Shown one piece after another: positions 8,550 to 17,169 of a stretch of 64,000 nucleotides of DNA. Location of the stretch: the NCBI GenBank assembly GCA_002928735.1, contig PERL01000003.1, forward strand, positions 186,001-250,000, in the 5' to 3' direction. The DNA is from Hyphomicrobium sp. (GTDB lineage: Bacteria; Pseudomonadota; Alphaproteobacteria; Rhizobiales; Hyphomicrobiaceae). Under the pieces are notes generated by a model that saw nothing but the letters and a program-made list of their open reading frames with translations, was not told the DNA's origin and did not search any database. The translations under genes were made by a program, and so were the position numbers. Within the stretch, counting starts at the first letter, position 1. Every line of letters starts with the position of its first letter.

Positions 8550-9584
8550 TTAGGCCGCTTTCTCCTGTTTGGCGTCCCACTTTCCGAGAGCAGCGAGGCT
8601 GTTCATTTTTGCGCGATGCGTGAAAGCGCGCTGGCCGGCTGCGACGTTTTCCGATTTGCCGCCCCAGGCCTGGAGCGCTGCTGCCTGCAGGGCGCGGCCA
8701 TAGGAGAACGTGAGCGCCCAGGGCAGGTTGCCCATGGCGTTCATGAGCGAGAGATGCTCGGTGGCCACTTCGTCGGACTGGCCGCCGGAGAGGAAGGCGA
8801 TGCCGGGGACTGTCGAGGGCACCGTCGACTTCAAGACGCGGACGGTCTTTTCAGCGACTTCGGCGGCGGAGGGCTGCTTGGCGCACTTCTGGCCAGCCAC
8901 GATCATGTTCGGCTTCACGATCATGCCTTCGAGCGAGACGCGGGCGTCGTAGAGTTCGCGGAAGACGGTGCGCAGCGTCCATTCGGTGACGCGATAGCAT
9001 TCGTCGATATCGTGGGTGCAATAGGCGCCGTCCATCAGGACTTCGGGTTCGACGATGGGGACGATGCCGGCTTCCTGGCAGAGGGCTGCATAGCGGGCGA
9101 GGCCATGGGCGTTGGCCTTGATGCAGTTCCAGGACGGGAGGCCGTCAGCGATGGTGATGACTCCGCGCCACTTTGCGAAGCGGGCGCCCAATGCATGGTA
9201 TTCGGCGAGGCGCTCGCGCAGGCCGTCGAGGCCTTCGGTGACGGTTTCGATTTTGGAGGTGGGGCCGGCGAGTGGCTTGGCGCCGGTGTCGACCTTGATG
9301 CCGGGGATGGAGCCGGCGGCTTTCATGATGTCGACGAGGGGCGTGCCGTCCTTGGCTTTCTGGCGGATCGTTTCATCGTAAAGGATGACGCCGGAGACGT
9401 AGTTCTTCATGGCGTCAGTGGAGCGGAAGAGCATCTCACGGTAATCGCGGCGGCTGTCTTCGGTGGAGGCAAGATTGATCTTGTCGAAGCGCTTCTTGAT
9501 CGTGCCGGAGCTTTCGTCGGCGGCGAGAATGCCTTTGCCGGGCGCAACCATTGCGCGGGCGATATCTTCCAGTTTTTCGGTCAT
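8550..9584 (-). CDS. Fructose-bisphosphate aldolase, class I
   Basis: This enzyme splits fructose 1,6-bisphosphate into two triose phosphates through a Schiff base. The N-terminal ARAMVAPGKGILAADESSGT, the EPEVLMDG strand and the GMIVKPNM segment with the Schiff-base lysine identify the class I (eukaryote-like) family, 344 residues from ATG 9584. GGAGG lies 5 bases before that ATG, whereas the in-frame ATG at 9626 falls beside the gap terminator hairpin, so 9584 is preferred. It is downstream of gap on the same strand. Confidence 0.93.
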   Translation of the reverse strand: MTEKLEDIARAMVAPGKGILAADESSGTIKKRFDKINLASTEDSRRDYREMLFRSTDAMKNYVSGVILYDETIRQKAKDGTPLVDIMKAAGSIPGIKVDTGAKPLAGPTSKIETVTEGLDGLRERLAEYHALGARFAKWRGVITIADGLPSWNCIKANAHGLARYAALCQEAGIVPIVEPEVLMDGAYCTHDIDECYRVTEWTLRTVFRELYDARVSLEGMIVKPNMIVAGQKCAKQPSAAEVAEKTVRVLKSTVPSTVPGIAFLSGGQSDEVATEHLSLMNAMGNLPWALTFSYGRALQAAALQAWGGKSENVAAGQRAFTHRAKMNSLAALGKWDAKQEKAA

Positions 9585-9626
9585 CTTGGCCTCCGTCGGC
9601 GCGTGATCGTTCGGGTCAAAAGACAT

Positions 9627-9654
9627 GAAGGGCGCCTGCTATCAGACGCCCTTC
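9627..9654 (-). terminator. Hairpin after gap
   Basis: GAAGGGCG and CGCCCTTC form an 8-bp stem with a 12-base loop, starting 8 bases downstream of the gap stop codon. It separates gap from the aldolase gene and probably lowers, rather than abolishes, read-through. Confidence 0.6.
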
Positions 9655-9661
9655 GGAAAAA

Positions 9662-10669
9662 TCAGATGAGCTTGGCCATTGCGACGGCGGTGTCGCTCAT
9701 GCGGTTGGAGAAGCCCCACTCGTTGTCGTACCAAGAGAGTACGCGCACCAGCTTGCCATCCATGACCTTGGTCTGGTCCATGTGGAAGATCGACGAGTGA
9801 CTGTCGTGGTTGAAGTCCATCGATACGTTGGGCTCATCGGTGATGCCGAGGACGCCTTTCAGCGGGCCGTTGGCAGCCTTGCGGATGGCGTCGTTGATTT
9901 CGGCGACGGTCGTTTCATTCTTGGCGATGAACTTGAAATCGACGACCGACACGTTGGGCGTCGGCACGCGGATGGCAGTGCCATCGAGGCGGCCATTCAA
10001 CTCGGGCAGCACGAGGCCGACGGCCTTGGCAGCACCCGTCGATGTCGGGATCATCGAGAGGGCAGCGGCGCGGCCGCGATAGAGGTCCTTGTGCATGGTA
10101 TCGAGGGTCGGCTGGTCGCCGGTGTAGGAATGGATGGTGGTCATGAAACCCTTTTCGATGCCGACGAGGTCGTTGAGTACCTTCGCCACCGGGGCGAGGC
10201 AGTTCGTGGTGCATGACGCATTGGAGACCACGAGATGGTCCTTCGTCAGCTTGTCGTGATTGACGCCATAGACGACCGTGAGGTCGGCATTGTCGGCGGG
10301 TGCGGAGACGAGTACGCGCTTGGCGCCGGCGGTCAGATGGGCGGACGCCTTATCTTTTGACGCGAAGATACCGGTGCATTCCATGGCGATGTCGACGCCC
10401 ATGGCGCCGTGAGGCAGTTCGGCCGGATTCTTGATGGCTGTGACCTTGATCGGGCCATAGCCGACATCGATGGTATCGCCCGATACAGTGACCTTAGCCG
10501 GGAAGCGGCCGTGCACGCTGTCGTAGCGCAGCAGATGGGCGTTGGTTTCGACGGGGCCCAGATCGTTGATGGCCACGACTTGAATGTCGGTCCGGCCGCT
10601 TTCGACGATGGCGCGCAGCACATTGCGGCCGATACGTCCAAAACCATTGATCGCGACCTTCACAGCCAT
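9662..10669 (-). CDS. gap: Glyceraldehyde-3-phosphate dehydrogenase, type I
   Basis: The 335-residue protein begins with the NAD-binding [18 protein letters not shown] and has the active-site motif [12 protein letters not shown] with the catalytic Cys at residue 153. [14 protein letters not shown] near the end is the conserved C-terminal signature. It catalyses the NAD-dependent oxidation of glyceraldehyde 3-phosphate in glycolysis, or the reverse in gluconeogenesis. The aldolase gene follows on the same strand. Confidence 0.97.
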   Translation of the reverse strand: MAVKVAINGFGRIGRNVLRAIVESGRTDIQVVAINDLGPVETNAHLLRYDSVHGRFPAKVTVSGDTIDVGYGPIKVTAIKNPAELPHGAMGVDIAMECTGIFASKDKASAHLTAGAKRVLVSAPADNADLTVVYGVNHDKLTKDHLVVSNASCTTNCLAPVAKVLNDLVGIEKGFMTTIHSYTGDQPTLDTMHKDLYRGRAAALSMIPTSTGAAKAVGLVLPELNGRLDGTAIRVPTPNVSVVDFKFIAKNETTVAEINDAIRKAANGPLKGVLGITDEPNVSMDFNHDSHSSIFHMDQTKVMDGKLVRVLSWYDNEWGFSNRMSDTAVAMAKLI

Positions 10670-11020
10670 CTCAGGCGTCCTTTCGAAAATGGGCGGGGAA
10701 ATCGAAGCACGTCCGTTGACGTGATTCGGGTGGCTCCATCCTGGCTAAGGCGTTCGTCACGCCCTCCAGAACCTTGTTGGGGCGGCATTAAGTGGAGGCA
10801 CCCCCTGCCTGTCAATGCGTCATGGGAAGTAGACGGGGGAAGTAGGCGGGGTGTCATCAGGAGTCGGCGGGAGCCGCGAATTCGGGCGTTCAGAGATGTG
10901 TTGAAGTTGGCGGGCGTGGTTTGTTGCACCCGACGCCCTTAAGACCTATGGTTGCTGCAGGAAATGGGGGATGGCCGAGGGCAAAACGCGCCTTTCTCCG
11001 AGACATCGATGGGTTAGCCG
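10670..11020. other. Intergenic region between gap and a divergent small gene
   Basis: These 351 bases should hold the gap promoter on the minus strand. I see no convincing protein or RNA gene; the short open frames here lack ribosome sites and family resemblance. Confidence 0.5.
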
Positions 11021-11278
11021 ATGGTTCAACGCGCACGAGACGCGCGGGCGGGCACGAAACGTGTTGCCGCGCGCAAAGATCAACCTTTAGCAGCGGTCGC
11101 AGCGGCCGATCCGGCGCAGCGGCTTTTGGCCGTCGAGGCCGAGCGCGACCGGCTGAAAGCGCGGCTGGATGAGGCCGAAGCGCGGATTTCTGAGCTGGAA
11201 CAGAGCCGGACTCTGGTCGTCAATCGAATCGATTGGCTGATCGACACGCTCGGTTCTGAGCTGGAAAAGCGGGCCTAA
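11021..11278 (+). CDS. Small coiled-coil protein, function unknown
   Basis: The 85-residue protein has a basic N-terminus and a heptad-rich helix from about residue 37 (LLAVEAERDRLKARLDEAEARISELE), ending in VNRIDWLIDTLGSELEKRA. The pattern suggests a dimerising coiled coil; similar short coiled-coil genes lie beside gap or transketolase in relatives. No strong ribosome site marks the ATG, so the start is uncertain. It is followed by a bidirectional terminator shared with the EF-hand gene. Confidence 0.7.
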   Translation: MVQRARDARAGTKRVAARKDQPLAAVAAADPAQRLLAVEAERDRLKARLDEAEARISELEQSRTLVVNRIDWLIDTLGSELEKRA

Positions 11279-11308
11279 GGCACGCGGTTAGCCGTCATAA
11301 TCAAAATT

Positions 11309-11351
11309 GAAAAAGGAGCGAGGCGCCATAGGCTGCCCCGCTCCGTTTTTT
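11309..11351. terminator. Bidirectional Rho-independent terminator
   Basis: GGAGCG and CGCTCC form the stem core, extended by an A5 run on the left pairing with a T6 run on the right. It lies between the stops of two convergent genes and gives a T tract on both strands. Confidence 0.8.
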
Positions 11352-11354
11352 CAG

Positions 11355-11765
11355 TTACATCAGAACGCGCAGCAGCTTGCGGCCGGCGAGCGACTGCAAC
11401 TCGCGGCAATCGATCGTGCCGTCCTTATCGGGATTGGCGCGATGGAAGCGGTGCTTCACCAGGGCCAGCCATTCGTGCTTGTCGAGCGTGCCGTCGCGGT
11501 CGGGATTGAAGCGGGCGAACGACAGGATGCCGACGCGGCCGCGGACTTCGTTCATGTCGAGCGTGCCATCGCGGTCCGGATCGAGCTTGTGGAACAAGCG
11601 GACGGCGGCGCGGCGGGCTTCACGCCAGTCGATCGTTCCGTCGTGATCTGGGTTCAGATAGGCCATCTCGGCCTTGCAGTTGTGGTGGCCTGCCGAGGCC
11701 GGAGCCAGCGCTGCGGAGGCGGCGAGCGCCGCTGCTGCCAGGGCCGTGGAAAGAGAGAGTTTCAT
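11355..11765 (-). CDS. Exported EF-hand calcium-binding protein
   Basis: From ATG 11765 the protein is 136 residues with an Ala/Leu-rich signal peptide ending near APASAG. Four EF-hand loops follow: NPDHDGTIDWRE, DPDRDGTLDMNE, NPDRDGTLDKHE and NPDKDGTIDCRE, each with acidic residues at the metal positions. AAAGG upstream of 11765 supports this start over an in-frame ATG at 11855. It likely binds Ca2+ in the periplasm as a buffer, sensor or matrix protein; the partner is unknown. Confidence 0.88.
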   Translation of the reverse strand: MKLSLSTALAAAALAASAALAPASAGHHNCKAEMAYLNPDHDGTIDWREARRAAVRLFHKLDPDRDGTLDMNEVRGRVGILSFARFNPDRDGTLDKHEWLALVKHRFHRANPDKDGTIDCRELQSLAGRKLLRVLM

Positions 11766-11923
11766 TGGGGAAACCTTTGGTTGCTCATGTTTCTTGTAAC
11801 GGGGTCTCAATACGCGGCTGAGGGCCTCACAGCCAATCAACTCCGTGTGCGGCATGGTGTCGAAAGTCGATAAGTCCTGACGGTGGGCTCGATTTTTCGG
11901 CGCGATGCGCTTACATTGAGGAT

Positions 11924-12076
11924 GCTGCGGGGCGCGTCAGGAACACATGAATCTCCAGGGCCTATAAGATCTGCCAGGGAGCTGTCCCTGTCCGGAGCCG
12001 TGGTTCCGGGCAAACGGCGCCCACCTTACTATTGTAGGGACCCGGCGAGATCGACCGTTCCAACGGCTTCCGCGGC
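11924..12076 (+). ncRNA. ssrS: 6S RNA (SsrS), RNA polymerase-binding regulator
   Basis: The region sits directly upstream of the 5-formyl-THF cyclo-ligase gene, the conserved place of 6S RNA in proteobacteria. The two ends pair: GCTGCGGGG at 11924-11932 with TTCCGCGGC-side bases 12068-12076, a nine-pair closing stem including G-T pairs. In the 3' half CGCCCACCTTACTATTGTAGGG forms the CACCTT...AGGG hairpin that resembles the release hairpin of other 6S RNAs. Length of about 153 bases fits alphaproteobacterial forms. 6S RNA mimics an open promoter and sequesters sigma-70 holoenzyme in stationary phase. End positions are estimated from pairing only. Confidence 0.75.
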
Positions 12077-12100
12077 ACTTCATTTGCCGGCTCTCTCGGC

Positions 12101-12132
12101 AGGGCTGGACATTTCAGTTATTCGCCAGCCCT
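12101..12132 (+). terminator. Hairpin downstream of 6S RNA
   Basis: AGGGCTGG and CCAGCCCT make an 8-bp stem with a 16-base loop; the sequence AGGGCTGGAC recurs at 12136. It could end or process 6S RNA before fau. There is no T tract. Confidence 0.4.
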
Positions 12133-12177
12133 TACAGGGCTGGACATGGCTCATCGAATGGCGCTTTTCTGGCGCGC

Positions 12178-12762
12178 ATGGATGATTTGAAAGAGCAGAA
12201 AAAGGCGCTGCGCGCGACGGCCAAGGCGACACGCGCTGAAGCGCTCAAGCGGCACGGGCCCATGGCCGGCATGATGCTGGCGCGCAAAGGTCTCGACGGG
12301 ATTGCGTACCGGTTTGGAGCCTCGGTCGCGTGTTTCTACCCGATGCCGGACGAGTTCGATCCGGTGGCGCTTTACAACAAGCTGGAAGCCGACGGGCATC
12401 CGCTCGCGCTGCCGGTGATGCAGGGCAAGGGTCATCCGCTCGTGATGCGGCGCTGGGTTATTGGGGACGTGCTGATTGCAGGCACGTGGGGCATCAAGGA
12501 GCCGGGACGCGATGCGCCGGAGGTCAAGCCGGAGATTGTGTTGGTGCCGCTCTTGGCTTTCGATAAACGCGGTTACCGGCTCGGATACGGCGGCGGATTT
12601 TATGACCGGACGCTGGAAAAGCTCAGGCGCGAAAACCCGAACCTGCTCGCGATTGGGCTCGGATTTGACGAACTCGAGGTTGACGTGGTTCCGCATGACG
12701 ATCATGACCAGCGTCTCAACTGGGTTCTGACGCCCGGGCGGACGTTGCGGTGCGGGACCTGA
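12178..12762 (+). CDS. fau: 5-formyltetrahydrofolate cyclo-ligase
   Basis: The enzyme converts 5-formyl-THF to 5,10-methenyl-THF with ATP. The 194-residue protein carries the family motif RLGYGGGFYDRTL near residue 135 and a basic N-terminal helix (KEQKKALRATAKATR). The conserved FYPMPDEFDP segment is also seen. It is followed without a gap by the YmdB-like gene, and preceded by 6S RNA, with which it is often co-transcribed (ygfA in E. coli). Confidence 0.92.
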   Translation: MDDLKEQKKALRATAKATRAEALKRHGPMAGMMLARKGLDGIAYRFGASVACFYPMPDEFDPVALYNKLEADGHPLALPVMQGKGHPLVMRRWVIGDVLIAGTWGIKEPGRDAPEVKPEIVLVPLLAFDKRGYRLGYGGGFYDRTLEKLRRENPNLLAIGLGFDELEVDVVPHDDHDQRLNWVLTPGRTLRCGT

Positions 12763-13605
12763 ATGCGGCTTCTTTTTATCGGTGACATCGTGGGTAAGTC
12801 CGGCCGCCGTGTGGTGGCGGATCTGTTGCCGGGTTTGCGCGCGCGCTGGTCTCTCGATTGCGTTGTGATCAACGCAGAAAATTCAGCCGGCGGGTTCGGG
12901 ATCACGGAGTCCATTCTGGAAGATCTGCTGGATGCGGGCGCGGATGCCGTAACGCTCGGCAATCATGCGTTCGATCAGAAGGACGCACTCGTCTTTATCA
13001 ACCGGCAGCCGCGTCTCGTGCGTCCGCTCAATTTTCCCAAAGGCACGCCGGGGCGCGGGGCATCGCTCGTTCGTTTGAAGAACGGCGCGGATGTGCTTGT
13101 GATCAACGCCATGGGGCGCGTGTTCATGACGGAGCTCGACTGTCCGTTTCGCGCGATCGACAATGAGTTGACGGCGTGTGCCCTGAAGCAAGGCGCGGAT
13201 GCGATACTCATTGATTTTCATGCAGAGGCGACGAGCGAAAAGCAGGCGCTTGGCTTGTTCGTCGATGGGCGCGCGAGCGTCGTAGTGGGCACGCATACGC
13301 ATACGCCAACGTCAGATGAGCGCGTGCTGCCGGCGGGCACCGCGTACATGTCGGATGCTGGCATGACGGGCGATTACAATTCGGTGCTCGGCATGGACAG
13401 CGAGGAGCCGATCAACCGCTTTCTGACGCGCATTCCGCGCGAGCGGTTTGATCCATCGAATGGGCCGGGGACGCTCTCGGGTCTGGCGGTGGAGATCGAC
13501 GATAAGACGGGGCTCGCTGTCTGGGCGCGTGGCGTGCGGATTGGGGGCGTGCTGGCGCCATCTGCGGCATTGCCGTGGGATGAGGACCGGTCGGCGCGCG
13601 CTTAG
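12763..13605 (+). CDS. YmdB-family metallophosphoesterase
   Basis: The 280-residue protein starts at the first base after the fau stop. It has the family signatures LLFIGDIVGKSGR, VINAENSAGG, LGNHAFDQKD, DFHAEATSEKQALG and VGTHTHTPTSDE, which supply the dinuclear metal ligands. YmdB of Bacillus is a cyclic-nucleotide phosphodiesterase; the role in alphaproteobacteria is not established. Co-transcription with fau is very likely. Confidence 0.92.
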   Translation: MRLLFIGDIVGKSGRRVVADLLPGLRARWSLDCVVINAENSAGGFGITESILEDLLDAGADAVTLGNHAFDQKDALVFINRQPRLVRPLNFPKGTPGRGASLVRLKNGADVLVINAMGRVFMTELDCPFRAIDNELTACALKQGADAILIDFHAEATSEKQALGLFVDGRASVVVGTHTHTPTSDERVLPAGTAYMSDAGMTGDYNSVLGMDSEEPINRFLTRIPRERFDPSNGPGTLSGLAVEIDDKTGLAVWARGVRIGGVLAPSAALPWDEDRSARA

Positions 13606-13647
13606 CGATCTATACAGCTGTCAGCTCGTTTGTTTGGTCTGTTCCCT

Positions 13648-13742
13648 CACGTCATGGCCGCCCTTGAGGCGGCCATCCAGGGGGCTGGCTCGAACGTCGG
13701 TGGTGGGCTCTGGATGGCCGGGTCACGCCCGGCCATGACGTG
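13648..13742. repeat. Nested palindromic repeat (REP/MITE-like)
   Basis: The outer arms CACGTCATGGCCG (13648-13660) and CGGCCATGACGTG (13730-13742) are exact complements. Inside them GGCCATCCAG (13671) pairs with CTGGATGGCC (13710). Such extragenic palindromes are common in alphaproteobacterial genomes. Confidence 0.75.
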
Positions 13743-15196
13743 GTTATGGAGCGCGTGACCTACGCGCGCGAAAGCTCCGGGTCCGTTGGGCGGAGCCGGG
13801 TGAGGGATCAGCAGAGGGCAAGACCGGCGCGCTTGGCGATTTGTTTGGTAGAGACTGATGCGACGCACGGGCCTCGCCACGGACCACGGGGGTGGGCCCC
13901 CTTTTCGAAGCGTTGGTGCCACCATCCCTGCGCGCATCTCAACACAGGTTGAACAGGGTTCTTACTCCCCCGCCGGCAGCGGTCCCCCAGGCTGACTGAC
14001 CCAGCTGGCACTCCGTTCCGCTCCCCTTCCGCAAACAGGATCCCAGCTCGAGCCTGTTCCCTGCCGAATGCGGTGGGATGGACGCGAGGATAGGGGAGCG
14101 GTGGGGAGGCGGGCATAAGTATTGGAGTTTAGCTTTGCAGTGAGAGCGGATGCCGGCTTTGTAGCGTAGCGCGCCAACGACCCGCCAGCACTCATGTCCG
14201 CTTATCTGTCGGCCGCCGCCGAAGATCGACTTTCTGTTCAGGGCCAACACCGACAACCGATGAACCATGATGGTCAGAAGAAGTGTGCTTTCTGGGCGCC
14301 TAGCCTCGTTGTGGTGCGCGTTGAACTCTGCCGCGCCGCATAATGGGACAGCAGTAACATTTTGCCCGTCACCGCTGCTCAATAGTTTCAAGTGCTCTGG
14401 CAATGCGGGCGACAGAACATGCGCCGCTGTCAGTTGTTTTGCTGTTCATCCCAGAAGTCAATTACCTCACGCCGGAGACTGTCGCGGCAGTCTCCCGAAC
14501 ACCAGCGCCAAGATCCACCTGGCGCCAGATATTGTTCACCGAGACGTAGATGGCGCGTTCGGGTTGTGATGCATTTGTGGCCGCGCCAGCTACATGCCGT
14601 TATGACTCTGTCCTTCGCTATGATATCTTTTTTCGGGGAGCGGTGACCTGCCTCCGAATGGCCCATGTCGACCAAGAACATTGAAAAAACACCTGACGCA
14701 ACTACTGCGGAACGTTTTGTCAATAGCACCCTGAGCCCCCTTCAGTTCTGTCAGCGGCCCAACTTCACCACATGGAGTCTGATCGCGGCCTGACGAGCAC
14801 TGTCAGCGTCGTGTCAGCCGATTGTCAGATTGGAAGATGCTTGTGAGCTCTGTCGCTTAACGATGTGCAATCGACTTGGCCATTGTGGGAATTATTCCCA
14901 TTTCAGCTTGGGAGACTTTGGAAAAATTGCGGATTACAGCATTGCCGCCGAGACTTGTCACAAGCGAGCTCGTTGCGTTGCACTAGGTCTTCGTCGACGC
15001 GCTCTGCACTCTTGCAATTTGATTGTTGAGCCTCAGCACTACAGCCGGTGTGGGTCACTTGCGGCGTTTGCTGTGCCGTCCCGAATGTCTGGTCAGCCCT
15101 TGAAAACCGACACGATTGGCGGCAATTGGACCTGCCCTGCGCCGGCGTCCGCTTCTGTACATCAGTCGCCATTCGTCGAGATAGCGGCGCTAAGGG

Positions 15197-15239
15197 TCCC
15201 GGGCACCCCGGGCCTTCGCCGGGGCAGGCATGCCCGGGA
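15197..15239. repeat. Nested palindromic repeat
   Basis: Outer arms TCCCGGGCA and TGCCCGGGA enclose inner arms CCCCGG and CCGGGG around CCTTCG-like loop bases. It differs in sequence from the element at 13648 but has the same nested design. Confidence 0.7.
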
Positions 15240-15410
15240 TGACAGCTGTGGGGTGGAGTGAGCGGTGGGTTGCTTCGATCTCGTCGCTTCACTCACGCCG
15301 CTTATTCACGGACGCCGCTTGGATCGGCGGATTGCCGTCCACGCGCAATCGACCTGCGGGTTGAACGCAAGCGCTTGCCGCCGCGCGGCCGTCCCTGCCG
15401 GTGCTTTGAC

Positions 15411-15746
15411 TTATTGACCGGGTAGAGCGACCACGAAGTAGAGGGTGGTCCAGGCTAGGGCGTAGGCTCCGAGGAGTAGGCTGCGATTGTTGGTTGGCTG
15501 GTGTTCTGCGCGCGCTGTGTTGCCTTGGGCGTAGATGGCGGCGAGGTATGCGCCGAAGATTGACCAGAAGCCGGTTAGCAACAGCAGCACGTTGATCGAG
15601 ATTTGCTGCACGGTGAGGCCACCGCCGAACAATGTGATGGCGGGCATGGCTGATAGGAATGGCCAGACGACCAGTGTCGGCAGGACAACCGACCATGCCA
15701 GGATGCGGTAGACATCACTCTTCAAGTCTACTGTAGCGCGGGGCAT
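15411..15746 (-). CDS. Small integral membrane protein, function unknown
   Basis: From ATG 15746 the protein is 111 residues with about three hydrophobic helices (WSVVLPTLVVWPFLSAM, QQISINVLLLLTGFW, LLLGAYALAWTTLYFVVAL). AGAGGTC lies just upstream of this ATG and decides against the in-frame ATG at 15821. It stands alone between gene-poor stretches; I recognise no family. Confidence 0.75.
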   Translation of the reverse strand: MPRATVDLKSDVYRILAWSVVLPTLVVWPFLSAMPAITLFGGGLTVQQISINVLLLLTGFWSIFGAYLAAIYAQGNTARAEHQPTNNRSLLLGAYALAWTTLYFVVALPGQ

Positions 15747-16110
15747 CGAAACGACCTCTTTTTGGGTTGCTTCATGCTTACGAGCGCGCGCTTGTGAAGA
15801 TCGGCTCGTTGTCCGCGACATGCTGGCCTAGCTTATCATTCTCGATGTTCGCCATTGTCGTGGGCACATGATGATCCATGGCGATCCACACTGACGATTG
15901 CGGCGATGTCGGTGGTTCCCCATCTCTTCGTAATGAACTGGAGAGGGGAGCCGGCTCGGCGCGTGACCGGGCGGGGACATAAGACGGTGCCAGGCACCGA
16001 CTTAGGTCGCCCAAAATGATGGCGGCTCGGAGCTCCGGGGGAGCTGACCGAGCCGCTGGGGTTGGGCGAAACGTCTTACATCTGGACTTTACGTCGTCTT
16101 CTGGCATCGG

Positions 16111-16192
16111 GATGAGAAGCGGGTCTTCTCATCGAGATGGGACAGGTCGAACGGACCTGTCGGTGCGATGGGACAGGTCGAACAGACCCGTC
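16111..16192. repeat. Array of three hairpins, two in a 31-bp tandem repeat
   Basis: GATGAGAAG/CTTCTCATC pair at 16111-16133. GACAGGTC/GACCTGTC pair at 16141-16161, and the same unit recurs 31 bases on at 16172-16192 with one imperfect pair. GATGGGACAGGTCGAAC is shared by both tandem units. Confidence 0.75.
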
Positions 16193-16282
16193 ATCGTATG
16201 GGACTGCCTGCTGGGCAGCTCCGGCAGTCACCGGGGTGGTGGGGCGAATCACCTCCACGCGTTAACTTTTGGGTAAAAAAGG

Positions 16283-16298
16283 TTAACAAAGGGTTAAC
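16283..16298. promoter_or_regulatory. CtrA-like binding site upstream of yebC-ruvC
   Basis: TTAACAAAGGGTTAAC matches the CtrA consensus TTAA-N7-TTAAC exactly, including the terminal C. A further GTTAAC half-site lies at 16261. It is about 90 bases before the yebC start. Confidence 0.55.
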
Positions 16299-16389
16299 GG
16301 GGCGCGTGCCTGCGGGCTTGACCTTGGGGCGCGCATCGCCGGATAACGCCCATCTTCCTTGCAGCTCACAGACCGAAGCGGATCACGCC

Positions 16390-17139
16390 ATGGCCGGCCA
16401 TTCAGCGTTCAAGAACATCATGCACAAGAAGGGCAAGGCTGATGCCGCCCGTGCCAAGATGTTTGCGAAGTTCTCGCGCGAAATCACGGTCGCGGCGAAG
16501 CTCGGCAGTCCCGATCCGGCGATGAACCCGCGTCTGCGGCTGGCGATCGCGGATGCGCGGGCGGAAAACATGCCCAAGGACAACATCGAGCGGGCAATCA
16601 AGAAAGCGTCGGGCACCGATACGGCGAACTACGAGAACGTGCGTTACGAGGGCTATGCGCCGGGCGGCGTGGCGGTGATCGTGGAGGCGCTGACGGACAA
16701 CCGGAACCGGACGGGCGGTGTCGTGCGCTCGGTGTTCACGAAGTATGATGGGAACCTCGGTTCGACGGGCTCGGTGAGCCACATGTTCCAGCATGTGGGC
16801 GAGATCACCTACAAAGCGGCGGTCGGTTCTGCGGATGCGGTGCTCGAGGCGGCCATTGAGGCGGGGGCCGATGACGTGGTGTCGGACGCGCATGGTCATC
16901 TGATCACGTGCTCGTTCGATACGCTGGGGACGGTGGCCGGCGCACTCGAAGAGAAGCTCGGTGAGCCGCAGAGCGTGAAGTCGATCTGGAAGCCCAATCT
17001 GACCACGCCGGTGGACGAGGAGGCCGCGCAGTCGATCTTCAAGCTGATCGCGGCGCTGGAAGACGATGACGACGTGCAGAGCGTCTTCGCCAATTTCGAG
17101 ATTTCCGACGACATCATGAAGCGGCTGACCGCGGCCTGA
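16390..17139 (+). CDS. yebC: YebC/PmpR family DNA-binding protein
   Basis: The 249-residue protein begins with the family hallmark [21 protein letters not shown] and continues with [23 protein letters not shown] and [19 protein letters not shown]. These are conserved YebC/TACO1 segments. Family members act as transcriptional regulators and, in recent work, as translation factors at proline stretches. The gene directly precedes ruvC as in many proteobacteria. In-frame upstream ATG codons exist, but the MAGHS start is universal. Confidence 0.95.
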   Translation: MAGHSAFKNIMHKKGKADAARAKMFAKFSREITVAAKLGSPDPAMNPRLRLAIADARAENMPKDNIERAIKKASGTDTANYENVRYEGYAPGGVAVIVEALTDNRNRTGGVVRSVFTKYDGNLGSTGSVSHMFQHVGEITYKAAVGSADAVLEAAIEAGADDVVSDAHGHLITCSFDTLGTVAGALEEKLGEPQSVKSIWKPNLTTPVDEEAAQSIFKLIAALEDDDDVQSVFANFEISDDIMKRLTAA

Positions 17140-17169
17140 TCGCGACAGCCGCGAATCACCGGCCGTGGT

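Larger units (their letters stand above)
13606..15410. other. 1.8-kb gene-poor region
   Basis: No reading frame here has a ribosome site together with recognisable protein features, and the base composition looks less GC-rich than the neighbours. It holds two nested-palindrome repeats (13648-13742 and 15197-15239) and otherwise unexplained sequence. The minus-strand frame 13939-14403 and plus-strand frame 14830-15261 are open but look random. It may be the remains of decayed genes. Confidence 0.6.
15747..16389. other. Intergenic region with hairpin array and CtrA-like site
   Basis: The 643 bases contain no credible gene. The right half holds three consecutive hairpins (16111-16192) and an AT-rich stretch with GTTAAC repeats just upstream of yebC (16261-16298). 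It probably carries the promoter of the yebC-ruvC genes. Confidence 0.6.

Noticed and set aside
13606-14260. RNase P RNA, tmRNA or SRP RNA in the gene-poor region
   Set aside because: I looked for their hallmark segments on both strands and did not find them.
13939-14403. Minus-strand open frame in the gene-poor region
   Set aside because: The translation shows no recognisable family, signal or biased codon positions, and no ribosome site precedes it.
14830-15261. Cys-rich plus-strand open frame
   Set aside because: The end runs through a palindromic repeat and the composition looks random; no ribosome site.
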